From contig JBPCXH010000015.1 of NCBI GenBank assembly GCA_051008735.1, forward strand, positions 1 through 15,429: a stretch of DNA of 15,429 nt, written 5' to 3'. Under the pieces are notes generated by a model. The model was not told the DNA's origin, did not search any database, and saw nothing but the letters and a program-made list of their open reading frames with translations. The number at the start of each line of letters is the position of its first letter. Position 1 is the first letter of the stretch. Shown in pieces: positions 1 through 6,707 of the stretch. The DNA comes from J054 sp051008735. Lineage in GTDB: Bacteria > Pseudomonadota > Gammaproteobacteria > Steroidobacterales > GCA-2729495. The translations under genes and the position numbers were made by a program.

Positions 1-163
1 TGTGGTCGCTGAAGGAATCGAAAATGCTGAAGTTATGCAGGTGCTGCAGAGCATGGATTGCGATATTGGTCAGGGCTTTCACTTTGGCGCGGCGATTCCA
101 GCAGATCAGTTCGAGGCTCAGTGGGTCGACCGCTTCGAGCATTCCAGCGCGGCCCGCGCCTGA
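1..163 (+). CDS. EAL-domain c-di-GMP phosphodiesterase, C-terminal fragment
   Basis: This is the last 53 codons of a gene that begins before the window; the frame runs from base 2 to the TGA at 161-163. The visible peptide begins VVAEGIE and continues with QGFHFG about 30 residues later. These match the last conserved blocks of EAL domains (the AEGVE block, then QGY/F near the C-terminus). EAL domains hydrolyse cyclic di-GMP to pGpG in the cytoplasm. The catalytic EAL signature, metal ligands and any GGDEF, PAS or membrane domains lie outside the window, so activity cannot be judged. About 15 residues follow the domain before the stop. Family call is confident despite the short fragment because two motifs occur at the expected spacing. 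Confidence 0.85.
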   Translation, partial: VVAEGIENAEVMQVLQSMDCDIGQGFHFGAAIPADQFEAQWVDRFEHSSAARA

Positions 164-237
164 CCGAGAGTCTTGCGGCATCCGCCGGCGGTAATGCATA
201 GCGTGTATGGTTCGCGGATGGCGGATCCGATCTATCC

Positions 238-978
238 ATGCGCAGGCTTATATCAATGACGATTGTCATCGTCCGACGTAGAAGCTGGTCCGCTTGTCTG
301 CTAATGGCCTTGGGTCTATTGCTTCTGGTCGCCTGTGCGCCCCCGGAGCGGGCAAGCTTGCCCGCTGATGAAGAGCCCGCCGGGCGCGTATCCGCCGACG
401 CCCAAAAGTTCTTGCTGATCCCCGGAGAGTCCTGGGTGCGTATTCTGGTCTACCGCGATGGTGCCCTGGCTGCCCTGGGTCACAACCATGTCATCAGCAC
501 CACAGCCATCAGCGGACAGCTCGCTGTTGGGTCAACGCCGGCCCGTTCTGCCATCAGTTTTGAGTTCCCCCTCAGCTCTTTGTCTGTTGATTTGCCCGAG
601 TTGCGTGATGCCGAAGGCGATGACTTTCCTGGTGAGCTGGATCAGGCCTCTATTGACGGGACGCGCGCCAACATGCTCGGCGAAAAAGTTCTGGCCGCCG
701 CGCGCTTTCCCGCGATACAGCTGCGCAGCCACCGCATTGCCGGCGACTACCCGGATCTGAGCCTGCTGATGGATGTGACCGTTCGGGAGCAGACAACTCG
801 CATCACGGTGCCTGCTACGGTCACGGCGAATCCAACCGAAATTGTCGCAGAAGGTAGCCTGAAGCTGCGGCAGACCGAACTCGGTTTGGTCCCATTCAGT
901 GTTGCCTTCGGTGCTTTGTCCGTTCGCGATGAGATGCAGCTCAAATTCCGTTTGCTTGCCCGGGCCGTGCCTGACTAA
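238..978 (+). CDS. YceI-like domain lipoprotein
   Basis: The protein has 246 residues. An arginine-rich N-terminus is followed by a hydrophobic stretch (about 19-32) ending in the lipobox LVAC, with the lipidated Cys at 33, so it should be exported and anchored by lipid. The rest (about 58-240) resembles the YceI family, a lipocalin-like barrel that binds isoprenoid or other amphipathic ligands. Visible family marks are GHNH at 81-84, a block ending FPAIQL, and the late EGSLKLRQTELGL segment. Neither start has a strong ribosome site. The ATG at 256 (six codons later) also preserves the signal peptide and has AGG nine bases upstream, so it is a real alternative. The ligand is unknown. It is 116 bases ahead of the exporter operon on the same strand, but a promoter-like TATAAT lies between them, so co-transcription is uncertain. 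Confidence 0.85.
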   Translation: MRRLISMTIVIVRRRSWSACLLMALGLLLLVACAPPERASLPADEEPAGRVSADAQKFLLIPGESWVRILVYRDGALAALGHNHVISTTAISGQLAVGSTPARSAISFEFPLSSLSVDLPELRDAEGDDFPGELDQASIDGTRANMLGEKVLAAARFPAIQLRSHRIAGDYPDLSLLMDVTVREQTTRITVPATVTANPTEIVAEGSLKLRQTELGLVPFSVAFGALSVRDEMQLKFRLLARAVPD

Positions 979-1052
979 GTCGGCGGGTGCCGGGTATCCG
1001 GGCGTCGTGCCGATCGTGGCATCTACGGACGCGCTCGCCGCCCAAGCCCCGC

Positions 1053-1058
1053 TATAAT
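1053..1058 (+). promoter_or_regulatory. Candidate -10 box for the exporter operon
   Basis: A perfect TATAAT lies 36 bases before the chosen TTG start of the adaptor gene, in a GC-rich stretch where such a hexamer is unexpected. No good TTGACA-like -35 is present 16-18 bases upstream (the region reads GC-rich), so the promoter is incomplete by sigma-70 standards and may need an activator. Transcription would begin near 1065 and give a leader of about 30 bases. Its position also argues against translation starting at the upstream in-frame GTG at 987. Confidence 0.45.
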
Positions 1059-1094
1059 CGCCCGCTGTGCCTTCCCGCCTTACAGGATTTGCTT

Positions 1095-2222
1095 TTGAAG
1101 CCGAAAATTCTGCTATCCGTCCTCTTGCTTGTTGCCATTGCTGCCGCGGTGACTTGGTCCATGAGGCCTCAGGCAGTGGCGGTGTCCCTGGTTACGGCCG
1201 AACGTGGCGAAGTTCGTGCGACGGTAGCCAATACTCGAGCGGGTACGGTTGATGCCTGCCGACGGGCAGGGCTTTCCCCGGCGCTGGGTGGCCAGATGGC
1301 GCTACTCAATGTCGAGGAGGGCGAGTCAGTCACAACCAATCAGATCCTGCTGGAGCTTTGGAATGTGGATCTTAAGGCTCAAGTGTTGCTGTCCCGCCGT
1401 GACGCAGTCGCCGCCAGGGGGCGCGCGAAGGAAGCCTGCGTGCGTGCCGACGTGGCCGAACGTGAGGCAAAGCGCCTCAATGGCCTGCGCGAGCGCGGCC
1501 TGGTCTCGGAAGAAGAGGTTGATCTGGCCGACGGCGAGGCCGATGCAACGAGGGCTGCCTGTAATGCTGCCAAGGAGAACACCCGTGTCAGTGAGGCTCA
1601 GATCGATGTGTCCCTTGCCCAACTTGAACGCACTATTCTGAGGGCACCCTTTGACGGGGTCGTGGCAGAGATCAACGGCGAGTTGGGTGAATTCGTGACG
1701 CCTTCACCGTTGGGCGTTGCGACACCACCGACGGTTGACCTGATTGATGATGCTTGTCTTTATATCAGTGCGCCGATTGACGAAGTGGATGCGCCGGCCG
1801 TGCGTGAAGGTCAGCCGGCTTTTGTCACCATGGATGCCTTTCCCGACAAGCGCTTTGCCGGTGTTGTGCGCCGCGTTGCTCCCTATGTCCTTGACCAGGA
1901 AAAGCAGGCCCGCACGGTGGAGATCGAGGTTGAGATTACCGATCGTGGCAACAGCAACCTGCTGCCGGGTTACAGCGCAGATGTCGAAGTATTGCTGGAG
2001 GCCCGCGACGAGGTATTGCGTGTCCCGACCCAGGTCATCATGGAAGGCGGTCGCGTGATGGTGCTCAATGCCAACGGCCTTCTCGAATCGCGCCAGGTCA
2101 GCAGGGGCCTGGCCAACTGGGAGCACACAGAAATAGTTGATGGCCTGGTTGCCGGTGAACGCGTGGTGTTGTCCGTCGATCGTGATGGTGTAGTGGAGGG
2201 TGCGGCGGCAGTCGCCGAGTAA
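1095..2222 (+). CDS. MacA-like periplasmic adaptor of an ABC exporter (HlyD/RND-adaptor family)
   Basis: This is a 375-residue membrane-fusion protein. It has an N-terminal membrane anchor (about 4-22), the first half of a lipoyl-like domain (about 65-90), a helical hairpin rich in Glu, Arg and Ala (about 92-178), the second lipoyl half with APFDGVV (184-190), and beta-barrel and membrane-proximal domains to the end. Such adaptors bridge an inner-membrane transporter to an outer-membrane channel. I chose the TTG at 1095: AGGA lies seven bases upstream and it places the anchor at the N-terminus. The frame is open back to a GTG at 987, but that adds 36 Arg/Pro-rich residues unlike a signal and would start upstream of the likely promoter. 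The ATPase gene begins three bases after the stop. The MacA-like role is inferred from its neighbours; the substrate is unknown. Confidence 0.9.
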   Translation: MKPKILLSVLLLVAIAAAVTWSMRPQAVAVSLVTAERGEVRATVANTRAGTVDACRRAGLSPALGGQMALLNVEEGESVTTNQILLELWNVDLKAQVLLSRRDAVAARGRAKEACVRADVAEREAKRLNGLRERGLVSEEEVDLADGEADATRAACNAAKENTRVSEAQIDVSLAQLERTILRAPFDGVVAEINGELGEFVTPSPLGVATPPTVDLIDDACLYISAPIDEVDAPAVREGQPAFVTMDAFPDKRFAGVVRRVAPYVLDQEKQARTVEIEVEITDRGNSNLLPGYSADVEVLLEARDEVLRVPTQVIMEGGRVMVLNANGLLESRQVSRGLANWEHTEIVDGLVAGERVVLSVDRDGVVEGAAAVAE

Positions 2223-2225
2223 GCC

Positions 2226-2906
2226 GTGATCCAGCTGAAGGAGCTTTGCCGCGACTTCAATGTCGGTGAAGAGGTGGTCCACGCCCTGGACCATGTGAGT
2301 CTTAATCTGCCGGCTGGGGAGTACGTATCAATCATGGGCCCGTCCGGGTCGGGTAAATCAACCCTGCTTAATATTCTGGGCCTGCTGGATACCCCCACGG
2401 CCGGTAGCTATTCGCTGGATGGCGTCAATACCTCGCAGATGGCAGACAATGAGCTGGCCAGTGTTCGACAGAACAAAATTGGTTTCGTTTTTCAGTCTTT
2501 TCATCTGGTGCCGCGTCTCAGCGCTTTGGAAAACGTGGAATTGCCCATGATGCTGTCGGGGAATGATCCCCGGTTGCGGCGCGAGCGTGGTCACGCGGCG
2601 CTGGAACGTGTTGGCCTGGGGCACCGTGACAGCCATCGCCCCAGTCAGTTATCCGGTGGCGAGCGCCAGCGCGTGGCCATCGCCCGGGCCATCGTGATGG
2701 AGCCCAAATTGTTGCTGGCCGATGAACCCACCGGCAATCTGGACAGTGCTTCCGGTCGGGAAATTGTGGGCATCATGGAAGCCCTGAACGATCAGGGGCT
2801 GACCTTGCTTGTGGTGACTCATGATCCGTCCGTCGGCGAACGAGCCCGCCGTCAGCTGAAATTCAAAGACGGTCGGCTGGCATATGATTCGGGCGCGGGC
2901 GCTTGA
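2226..2906 (+). CDS. ABC transporter ATP-binding protein, LolD/MacB type
   Basis: This 226-residue stand-alone nucleotide-binding subunit has all the required motifs: Walker A GPSGSGKST (38-46), Q-loop Gln90 in FVFQ, signature LSGGERQ (142-148), Walker B LLLADEP with Asp166 and Glu167, D-loop NLD, and switch His199 in VVTHD. The sequence around them is typical of the MacB/LolD/FtsE group, which powers FtsX-like permeases that transmit force across the membrane rather than moving substrate through the bilayer. The GTG start lies three bases after the adaptor stop and has no strong ribosome site, so translation is probably coupled. Its last four bases overlap the first permease gene (TTGA). In MacB this domain is fused to the permease; here it is separate, as in LolCDE. 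Confidence 0.96.
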   Translation: MIQLKELCRDFNVGEEVVHALDHVSLNLPAGEYVSIMGPSGSGKSTLLNILGLLDTPTAGSYSLDGVNTSQMADNELASVRQNKIGFVFQSFHLVPRLSALENVELPMMLSGNDPRLRRERGHAALERVGLGHRDSHRPSQLSGGERQRVAIARAIVMEPKLLLADEPTGNLDSASGREIVGIMEALNDQGLTLLVVTHDPSVGERARRQLKFKDGRLAYDSGAGA

Positions 2907-4111
2907 GAGTTCTGGATTGCAACAAAATGGCCGGCGGCGCCCTGGTTCGCTATCCCGGACGCACTTTTATGATGCTGCTGGCGACCGCTATCGGGGTAGC
3001 GGCCGTGCTGGTGCTGACTTCCCTGGGGGAGGCGGCGCGCCGGTTCGTCACAGCCGAATTTCAGTCCCTGGGGACTCACCTGGTTATTGTGATTCCCGGG
3101 CGTTCTGAAACCAGCGGCGCCAATCCCGCCATGATGATCGCTGAAACCCCCCGGGATCTGACCCTTGATGATGCGCGGGCTGTTCTGCGCAGTCCCCACG
3201 TGGAGCGACTCGCGCCGGTAGTCGTTGGTGAGGCTTCTGTATCCCGGGGCAGCCTGGAGCGGGAAATCAGCATCATCGGTACAACGCCTGAGTTCAGGAA
3301 AATTCGCGAATGGAAGATGCGCCTGGGCGAGTTCCTGCCCAATGTCACCCTGGAACGGGGCGCCCCGCTTTGCGTGATCGGTTCTAACATTCGCGCTGAA
3401 CTTTTCGGCACCGATCCGCCCCTGGGACAATGGCTGCGCGTGGGCGACCGTCGTTGCCGCGTCAGCGGTGTGCTGGCGCCCGAAGGGACTTCGGTGATGA
3501 TTGATGTGAACGAAGTGGTCATCATCCCGGTTGTGGATGCTCAGGCCCTGTTCAATTCGCCCGGGCTGTTTCGTATCGTCCTGCAAGCGACCAGTCGCGA
3601 AGCCATGCCCCGGGCGCAGGCTGATGCAAAGCGCATCATCGCCGAGCGTCACTACGGCGAAGAAGATGTCACTGTGATTACTCAGGATGCCGTGCTCAGC
3701 ACCTTTGATGGAATTTTCGGCACCCTGACTATGGCTCTGGGTGGTATCGCTGCTATTAGCCTGGTGGTGGCCGGGGTGCTCATCATGAATGTCATGCTGG
3801 TGGCTGTCAGCCAGCGCACTGCGGAGGTGGGTTTGCTGAAAGCCCTGGGGGCTACCCGTCGGCAAATCATTGCCCTGTTTCTGACAGAAGCCTTGTTCCT
3901 GGCTGCACTGGGCGCCGTCGTCGGCCTGATTCTCGGCTATGGCATCGTGGCAGCCATGCGCGTTTTCTACGCGACCCTGGATTTTGCGCCGCCTCTTTGG
4001 GCAGCCGCCGGTGCCTTGTTGGTTGCTATGGCCTGCGGCATCTTTTTCGGTATTTTGCCGGCCCGTCGAGCAGCAGACCTGGATCCGATCCAGGCGCTGA
4101 TGGGTCGCTGA
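2903..4111 (+). CDS. FtsX-like ABC permease, first of two (MacB_PCD + FtsX)
   Basis: The 402-residue protein has the MacB/LolC layout: one membrane helix near residues 22-43, a large periplasmic domain (about 45-270), then three helices (roughly 275-300, 325-355, 365-390). It ends with the family's ARRAADLDPIQAL tail. It should form the membrane part of the exporter with the next gene's product. The start is taken as TTG at 2903, in a TTGA overlap with the ATPase stop; this retains an N-terminal amphipathic stretch (RVLDCNKMAGG) usual in these permeases. ATG at 2927 (codon 9) is possible, but neither has a clear ribosome site. Its periplasmic domain clearly resembles the second permease (shared GIGVAAV-like helix, LGEFLP, PLG, and LFN blocks), so the pair arose by duplication. 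Confidence 0.93.
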   Translation: MRVLDCNKMAGGALVRYPGRTFMMLLATAIGVAAVLVLTSLGEAARRFVTAEFQSLGTHLVIVIPGRSETSGANPAMMIAETPRDLTLDDARAVLRSPHVERLAPVVVGEASVSRGSLEREISIIGTTPEFRKIREWKMRLGEFLPNVTLERGAPLCVIGSNIRAELFGTDPPLGQWLRVGDRRCRVSGVLAPEGTSVMIDVNEVVIIPVVDAQALFNSPGLFRIVLQATSREAMPRAQADAKRIIAERHYGEEDVTVITQDAVLSTFDGIFGTLTMALGGIAAISLVVAGVLIMNVMLVAVSQRTAEVGLLKALGATRRQIIALFLTEALFLAALGAVVGLILGYGIVAAMRVFYATLDFAPPLWAAAGALLVAMACGIFFGILPARRAADLDPIQALMGR

Positions 4112-4113
4112 AG

Positions 4114-5313
4114 ATGGAAGCCGCTGACCTCGTTCGTTTTACGGCCATGTCGGCACTTTCTCATCGGCTGCGCAGCGCCCTGACGGCCCTGGGAATAGGC
4201 ATCGGTGTTGCCGCCGTCGTGCTGCTGACTTCTATCGGCGAAGGCCTGCATCAATACATGCTCGCCGAGTTCACTCAGTTCGGCACAAATATTGTGGGTA
4301 TTACGCCGGGTGTCAGCACCACTTTTGGTTCACCCACCGGTGTACTGAATAGCGAGCGGCCCCTGAGTATTGATGATGCCGAAGCCCTCAAGCGGGTGCC
4401 GCGGGTGGTTGCAACCATGCCTGTGGTGCAGGGCAACGCGTCTGTGGAGGGCAACGGCCGCGAGCGGCGGGTCATGGTCAGCGGCGTCGGTACCGCCATG
4501 CCCCGGATCTTCCAGTTCACGGTGGCCCTGGGGGAGTTTTTGCCGCCCGATGACCCCCGGGCGCCACGCGCCTTCGCGGTCCTGGGCAGCAAACTGCGCG
4601 ACGAGCTCTACGGGGAAACCAATCCCCTGGGTGAGCGTATAAGAATCGGCGGCGACCGTTATCGCATCATTGGCGTGATGGAAGCCAAGGGCACCGTGCT
4701 TGGATTCGACCTGGATGACACGGTGTATATACCGGCGGCCCGAGGACTGGAACTGTTCAATCGTGACAGCCTGATGGAGGTGGACGTGCTCTACGCGGAA
4801 GGGGCACGCGTGGAGGAGGTCAGGGAAGGCGTTCGTCGCATGTTGATGACCCGGCACGGGGGCGAAGACTTCACCATCACGACCCAGCAACAGATGCTCG
4901 ATGTCCTGGGCTCGGTACTCAATGTTGTGACTTTTGCAGTGGCCGCCCTGGGCAGCATTTCCCTGCTGGTGGGCGGTGTCGGCATCTTCACCATCATGAC
5001 CATTGCAGTTCGCGAGCGAACCTTTGAGATCGGTTTGCTCCGAGCGCTGGGCGCCTTGCGGGGCCAGGTTCGTAATTTATTTATTGGCGAGTCTATTCTG
5101 CTGGCCGGTGCCGGGGGGGTGGCGGGTTTATTGCTGGGGGCGTTCATTATTGAAATACTCAAACTGGTGTTTCCTGCCATGCCCGTTTCCTATTCCATTC
5201 CCTATGCGGTAGCGGCAGAGTTGCTCGCGTTGCTGATCGGGCTTATTGCCGGTGTCTGGCCGGCGCTGCGCGCGGCACGACTGGATCCGGTAGAGGCTTT
5301 GCGTGCTGAATGA
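4114..5313 (+). CDS. FtsX-like ABC permease, second of two (MacB_PCD + FtsX)
   Basis: The 399-residue permease has the same architecture as its upstream neighbour: an N-terminal helix with IGIGVAAVVLL, a periplasmic domain, three C-terminal helices starting around residue 270, and the closing motif AARLDPVEAL. ATG at 4114, two bases after the previous stop, gives the expected N-terminus (MEAADLVRF). The frame stays open upstream to 3997, but that extension would overlap the first permease by more than 110 bases and is not credible. Having two different permeases suggests a heterodimer, as in LolC/LolE, unlike the homodimeric MacB. The 3' end overlaps the NTF2-like gene by four bases (ATGA), so that gene is read from the same message. 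Confidence 0.93.
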   Translation: MEAADLVRFTAMSALSHRLRSALTALGIGIGVAAVVLLTSIGEGLHQYMLAEFTQFGTNIVGITPGVSTTFGSPTGVLNSERPLSIDDAEALKRVPRVVATMPVVQGNASVEGNGRERRVMVSGVGTAMPRIFQFTVALGEFLPPDDPRAPRAFAVLGSKLRDELYGETNPLGERIRIGGDRYRIIGVMEAKGTVLGFDLDDTVYIPAARGLELFNRDSLMEVDVLYAEGARVEEVREGVRRMLMTRHGGEDFTITTQQQMLDVLGSVLNVVTFAVAALGSISLLVGGVGIFTIMTIAVRERTFEIGLLRALGALRGQVRNLFIGESILLAGAGGVAGLLLGAFIIEILKLVFPAMPVSYSIPYAVAAELLALLIGLIAGVWPALRAARLDPVEALRAE

Positions 5314-5684
5314 ATAGCAGCTCCAACTGGCTTGTGCAGATGTTTGCAGCTCTGGATGCCGGCGGCGTACCGGGCCTGTTTCCGTGGCTACATGATGACC
5401 TTAAGTTTCGTTTCGCCGGCTATCCGCCTGGCCGGGGCGCGCAGGCTTTCGCCGATGCATGGGGGGCCATGTCAGCGCCCATCGCCTCGGTCAGTCATGA
5501 ACTGGAGCAAGTCTGGGAGTTAGGTGACGAGGCCATCTGCCGAGGAGAGGTGACCTACCGTCTGCACGATGGGCGCACCGTGCGGGCGCCATTCGCAAAC
5601 GTATTTCGGCTGCGTGACGGACTGATCAGTGAGTACCTGATTTACGTGGATGCATCCGCCGTGTTCGGTCCCGCGCCTGGCTAG
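5310..5684 (+). CDS. NTF2/SnoaL-like small protein coupled to the exporter
   Basis: This 124-residue protein has no signal peptide or membrane segment. Its pattern fits the cone-shaped NTF2-like fold: an N-terminal helix with MFAALDAGG and LFPWLHDDLKFRFAG, a central helix, and C-terminal strands with VTYRLHDGRTVRAPFANVF, then LISEYLIYVD. The final blocks are typical of SnoaL-like proteins, which include isomerases, hydrolases, dehydratases and non-catalytic binders. Acidic residues and His line the likely pocket, but no catalytic set can be assigned. Its ATG overlaps the stop of the second permease (ATGA), strong evidence for co-translation and a link to the exporter's substrate. It may modify or bind the cargo or its precursor; that is inference. 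A 5-bp GC hairpin without a T-tract follows at 5692-5705. Confidence 0.82.
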   Translation: MNSSSNWLVQMFAALDAGGVPGLFPWLHDDLKFRFAGYPPGRGAQAFADAWGAMSAPIASVSHELEQVWELGDEAICRGEVTYRLHDGRTVRAPFANVFRLRDGLISEYLIYVDASAVFGPAPG

Positions 5685-5722
5685 TGGGTTCGCCGGCTGT
5701 CCGGCCCGGTTAGCATTAGCCC

Positions 5723-6391
5723 ATGGAAGCTTTTGATCAGATTTATGCGCGTGCCGTGGCGCTTAAGGGCGAGTCGCAGCTGGCGGCCTGGTTGCCCAAG
5801 CATCGCAGTGAACTGGCCCTGAAGCGATTGCCGCCGGAACGCTACCTGGCGGAAATGAGCCGGGCTATTTTTTGCTCGGGCTTTGTGTGGAAAATAGTGG
5901 ACTACAAGTGGCCCGGGATAGAGGAGGCGCTCTACGGCTTTGATCCGGTTGCCTGTGCCTATCAGCCCGACGAGGCAATAGAGGCATTGATGGGCGATAC
6001 GCGGGTGATTCGCCACATGAAAAAGCTGCGTAGTGTGCGCGATAACGCGAGCTTTATCCTGGACGTGGAACGTTCACACCAAAGTTTCGGCCGCTATATT
6101 GCCGAGTGGCCAACGACGGATATCACTGGCTTGCACGCCACCCTGAAAAAGCGAGGCAGTCGCCTGGGCGGGCGAACGGGGGCGAATTTTCTGCGCCGTG
6201 TGGGCAAGGACACCTTTTGCCTGACTCGAGACGTAGTGGGTGCCCTGGTTCATCAGGGTGTCGTGGATAAAAACCCGACGGCGAAGCGTGATCTGCAGCA
6301 GGTGCAGGATGCTTTTAATGAGTGGCAGCAGCAGAGTGGTCGGCCTTTGTGCGAAATTTCGCGGATTCTCTCCTGCAGCATTGCCGGCTGA
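5723..6391 (+). CDS. DNA-3-methyladenine glycosylase I-like protein (Tag family, divergent branch)
   Basis: The 222-residue protein matches the long, divergent branch of the Tag family, with blocks such as GFVWKIV, KWPGIEEALYGFDP, DNASFIL, KRGSRLGG, FLRRVGKDTF and DVVGALVHQGVVDK. Tag enzymes remove 3-methyladenine from alkylated DNA by hydrolysing the N-glycosidic bond, starting base-excision repair in the cytoplasm. The N-terminal Cys/His pair that helps bind zinc in E. coli Tag is absent here, so this branch is probably zinc-free, and its substrate range may differ. The ATG at 5723 is the natural start; no strong ribosome site precedes it. It lies 38 bases after the NTF2-like gene on the same strand, so read-through from the exporter operon is possible, but a functional link is not evident. 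Confidence 0.85.
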   Translation: MEAFDQIYARAVALKGESQLAAWLPKHRSELALKRLPPERYLAEMSRAIFCSGFVWKIVDYKWPGIEEALYGFDPVACAYQPDEAIEALMGDTRVIRHMKKLRSVRDNASFILDVERSHQSFGRYIAEWPTTDITGLHATLKKRGSRLGGRTGANFLRRVGKDTFCLTRDVVGALVHQGVVDKNPTAKRDLQQVQDAFNEWQQQSGRPLCEISRILSCSIAG

Positions 6392-6707
6392 GAGTGCTGG
6401 CGCCATAAAAAAGCCGGCGCGGACGGCAGGTTATTCAGAAGAATTACCCAGCGTCCGAGCCGGTCGAATCCACAGCGCCGACTGCGATGCCATGTGTTGG
6501 CGGCATGAATCGCAACGGTAGCGAAAAATTAGCACGCCTGACTGTGTGTCATAGCCAAGCTTTGACATAATCGGCACATCCGCGGGCGCTGGAGCCGGTG
6601 TCTTCCCGGCGCAGACAGGAATACGGAATTCTTGTGCTGCGAAGTCGGTTGCGACAGGCTGGGTTTCAGGCCGGAGCGGCCCGGGTAATTTCTTAACGGA
6701 GAACTGA
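6392..6707. other. 316-base intergenic region with dyads, no supported protein gene
   Basis: No convincing reading frame lies here. The left part holds a long imperfect hairpin with a minus-strand T-tract (6407-6464). The centre holds a small dyad, TGTCA at 6547-6551 and TGACA at 6563-6567, separated by 11 bases, which could be an operator or chance. A TTGACA at 6562-6567 matches a -35 box perfectly, but no AT-rich -10 follows at 16-18 bases. The right end has the ribosome site CGGAGA just before the binding-protein gene. I could not find a persuasive promoter on either strand. Confidence 0.6.
6407..6464 (-). terminator. Intrinsic terminator reading on the minus strand
   Basis: Arms at 6413-6436 and 6441-6464 form a long hairpin: five GC pairs (CCGGC/GCCGG), one G-A mismatch, six pairs (CGGACG/CGTCCG), a three-base internal loop, three pairs, one mismatch, four pairs, and a four-base loop (AGAA as written on plus). 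On the minus strand the stem is followed directly by six T (the six A at 6407-6412 on plus). On the plus strand no T-tract follows, so it should not stop transcription of the glycosylase gene. It is a textbook rho-independent terminator for leftward transcription, although no annotated minus-strand gene lies in this gap. Confidence 0.7.

Noticed and set aside
987..1094. Extended N-terminus of the adaptor from GTG at 987
   Set aside because: The extra 36 residues are Arg/Pro-rich and unlike a signal. The extension would start upstream of the likely promoter, while TTG at 1095 has a good ribosome site and puts the membrane anchor first.
2852..3865. Open frame of 337 codons on the minus strand across the first permease
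   Set aside because: It lies fully opposite a well-supported permease gene, encodes a His/Gln-rich product with no recognisable motif, and is a typical antisense shadow of GC-rich coding DNA. The 196-codon minus frame at 1704-2294 was rejected for the same reason.
3997..4113. Extended N-terminus of the second permease
   Set aside because: The extension overlaps the first permease gene by more than 110 bases; ATG at 4114, two bases after its stop, gives the family-like start.
5692..5705. GCCGG/CCGGC hairpin after the NTF2-like gene
   Set aside because: The stem is only five pairs with no T-tract after it, so it was not called as a terminator.
6461..6471. Sequence like a tRNA T-arm (GGTCGAATCC)
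   Set aside because: It lacks one T of the usual GGTTCGAATCC, and no acceptor stem, D-arm or anticodon arm fits around it; it is probably chance next to the hairpin.
6562..6567. Perfect TTGACA as a -35 box for the solute-binding gene
   Set aside because: No AT-rich -10 lies 16-18 bases downstream (the region is GC-rich), so it was not called as a promoter.
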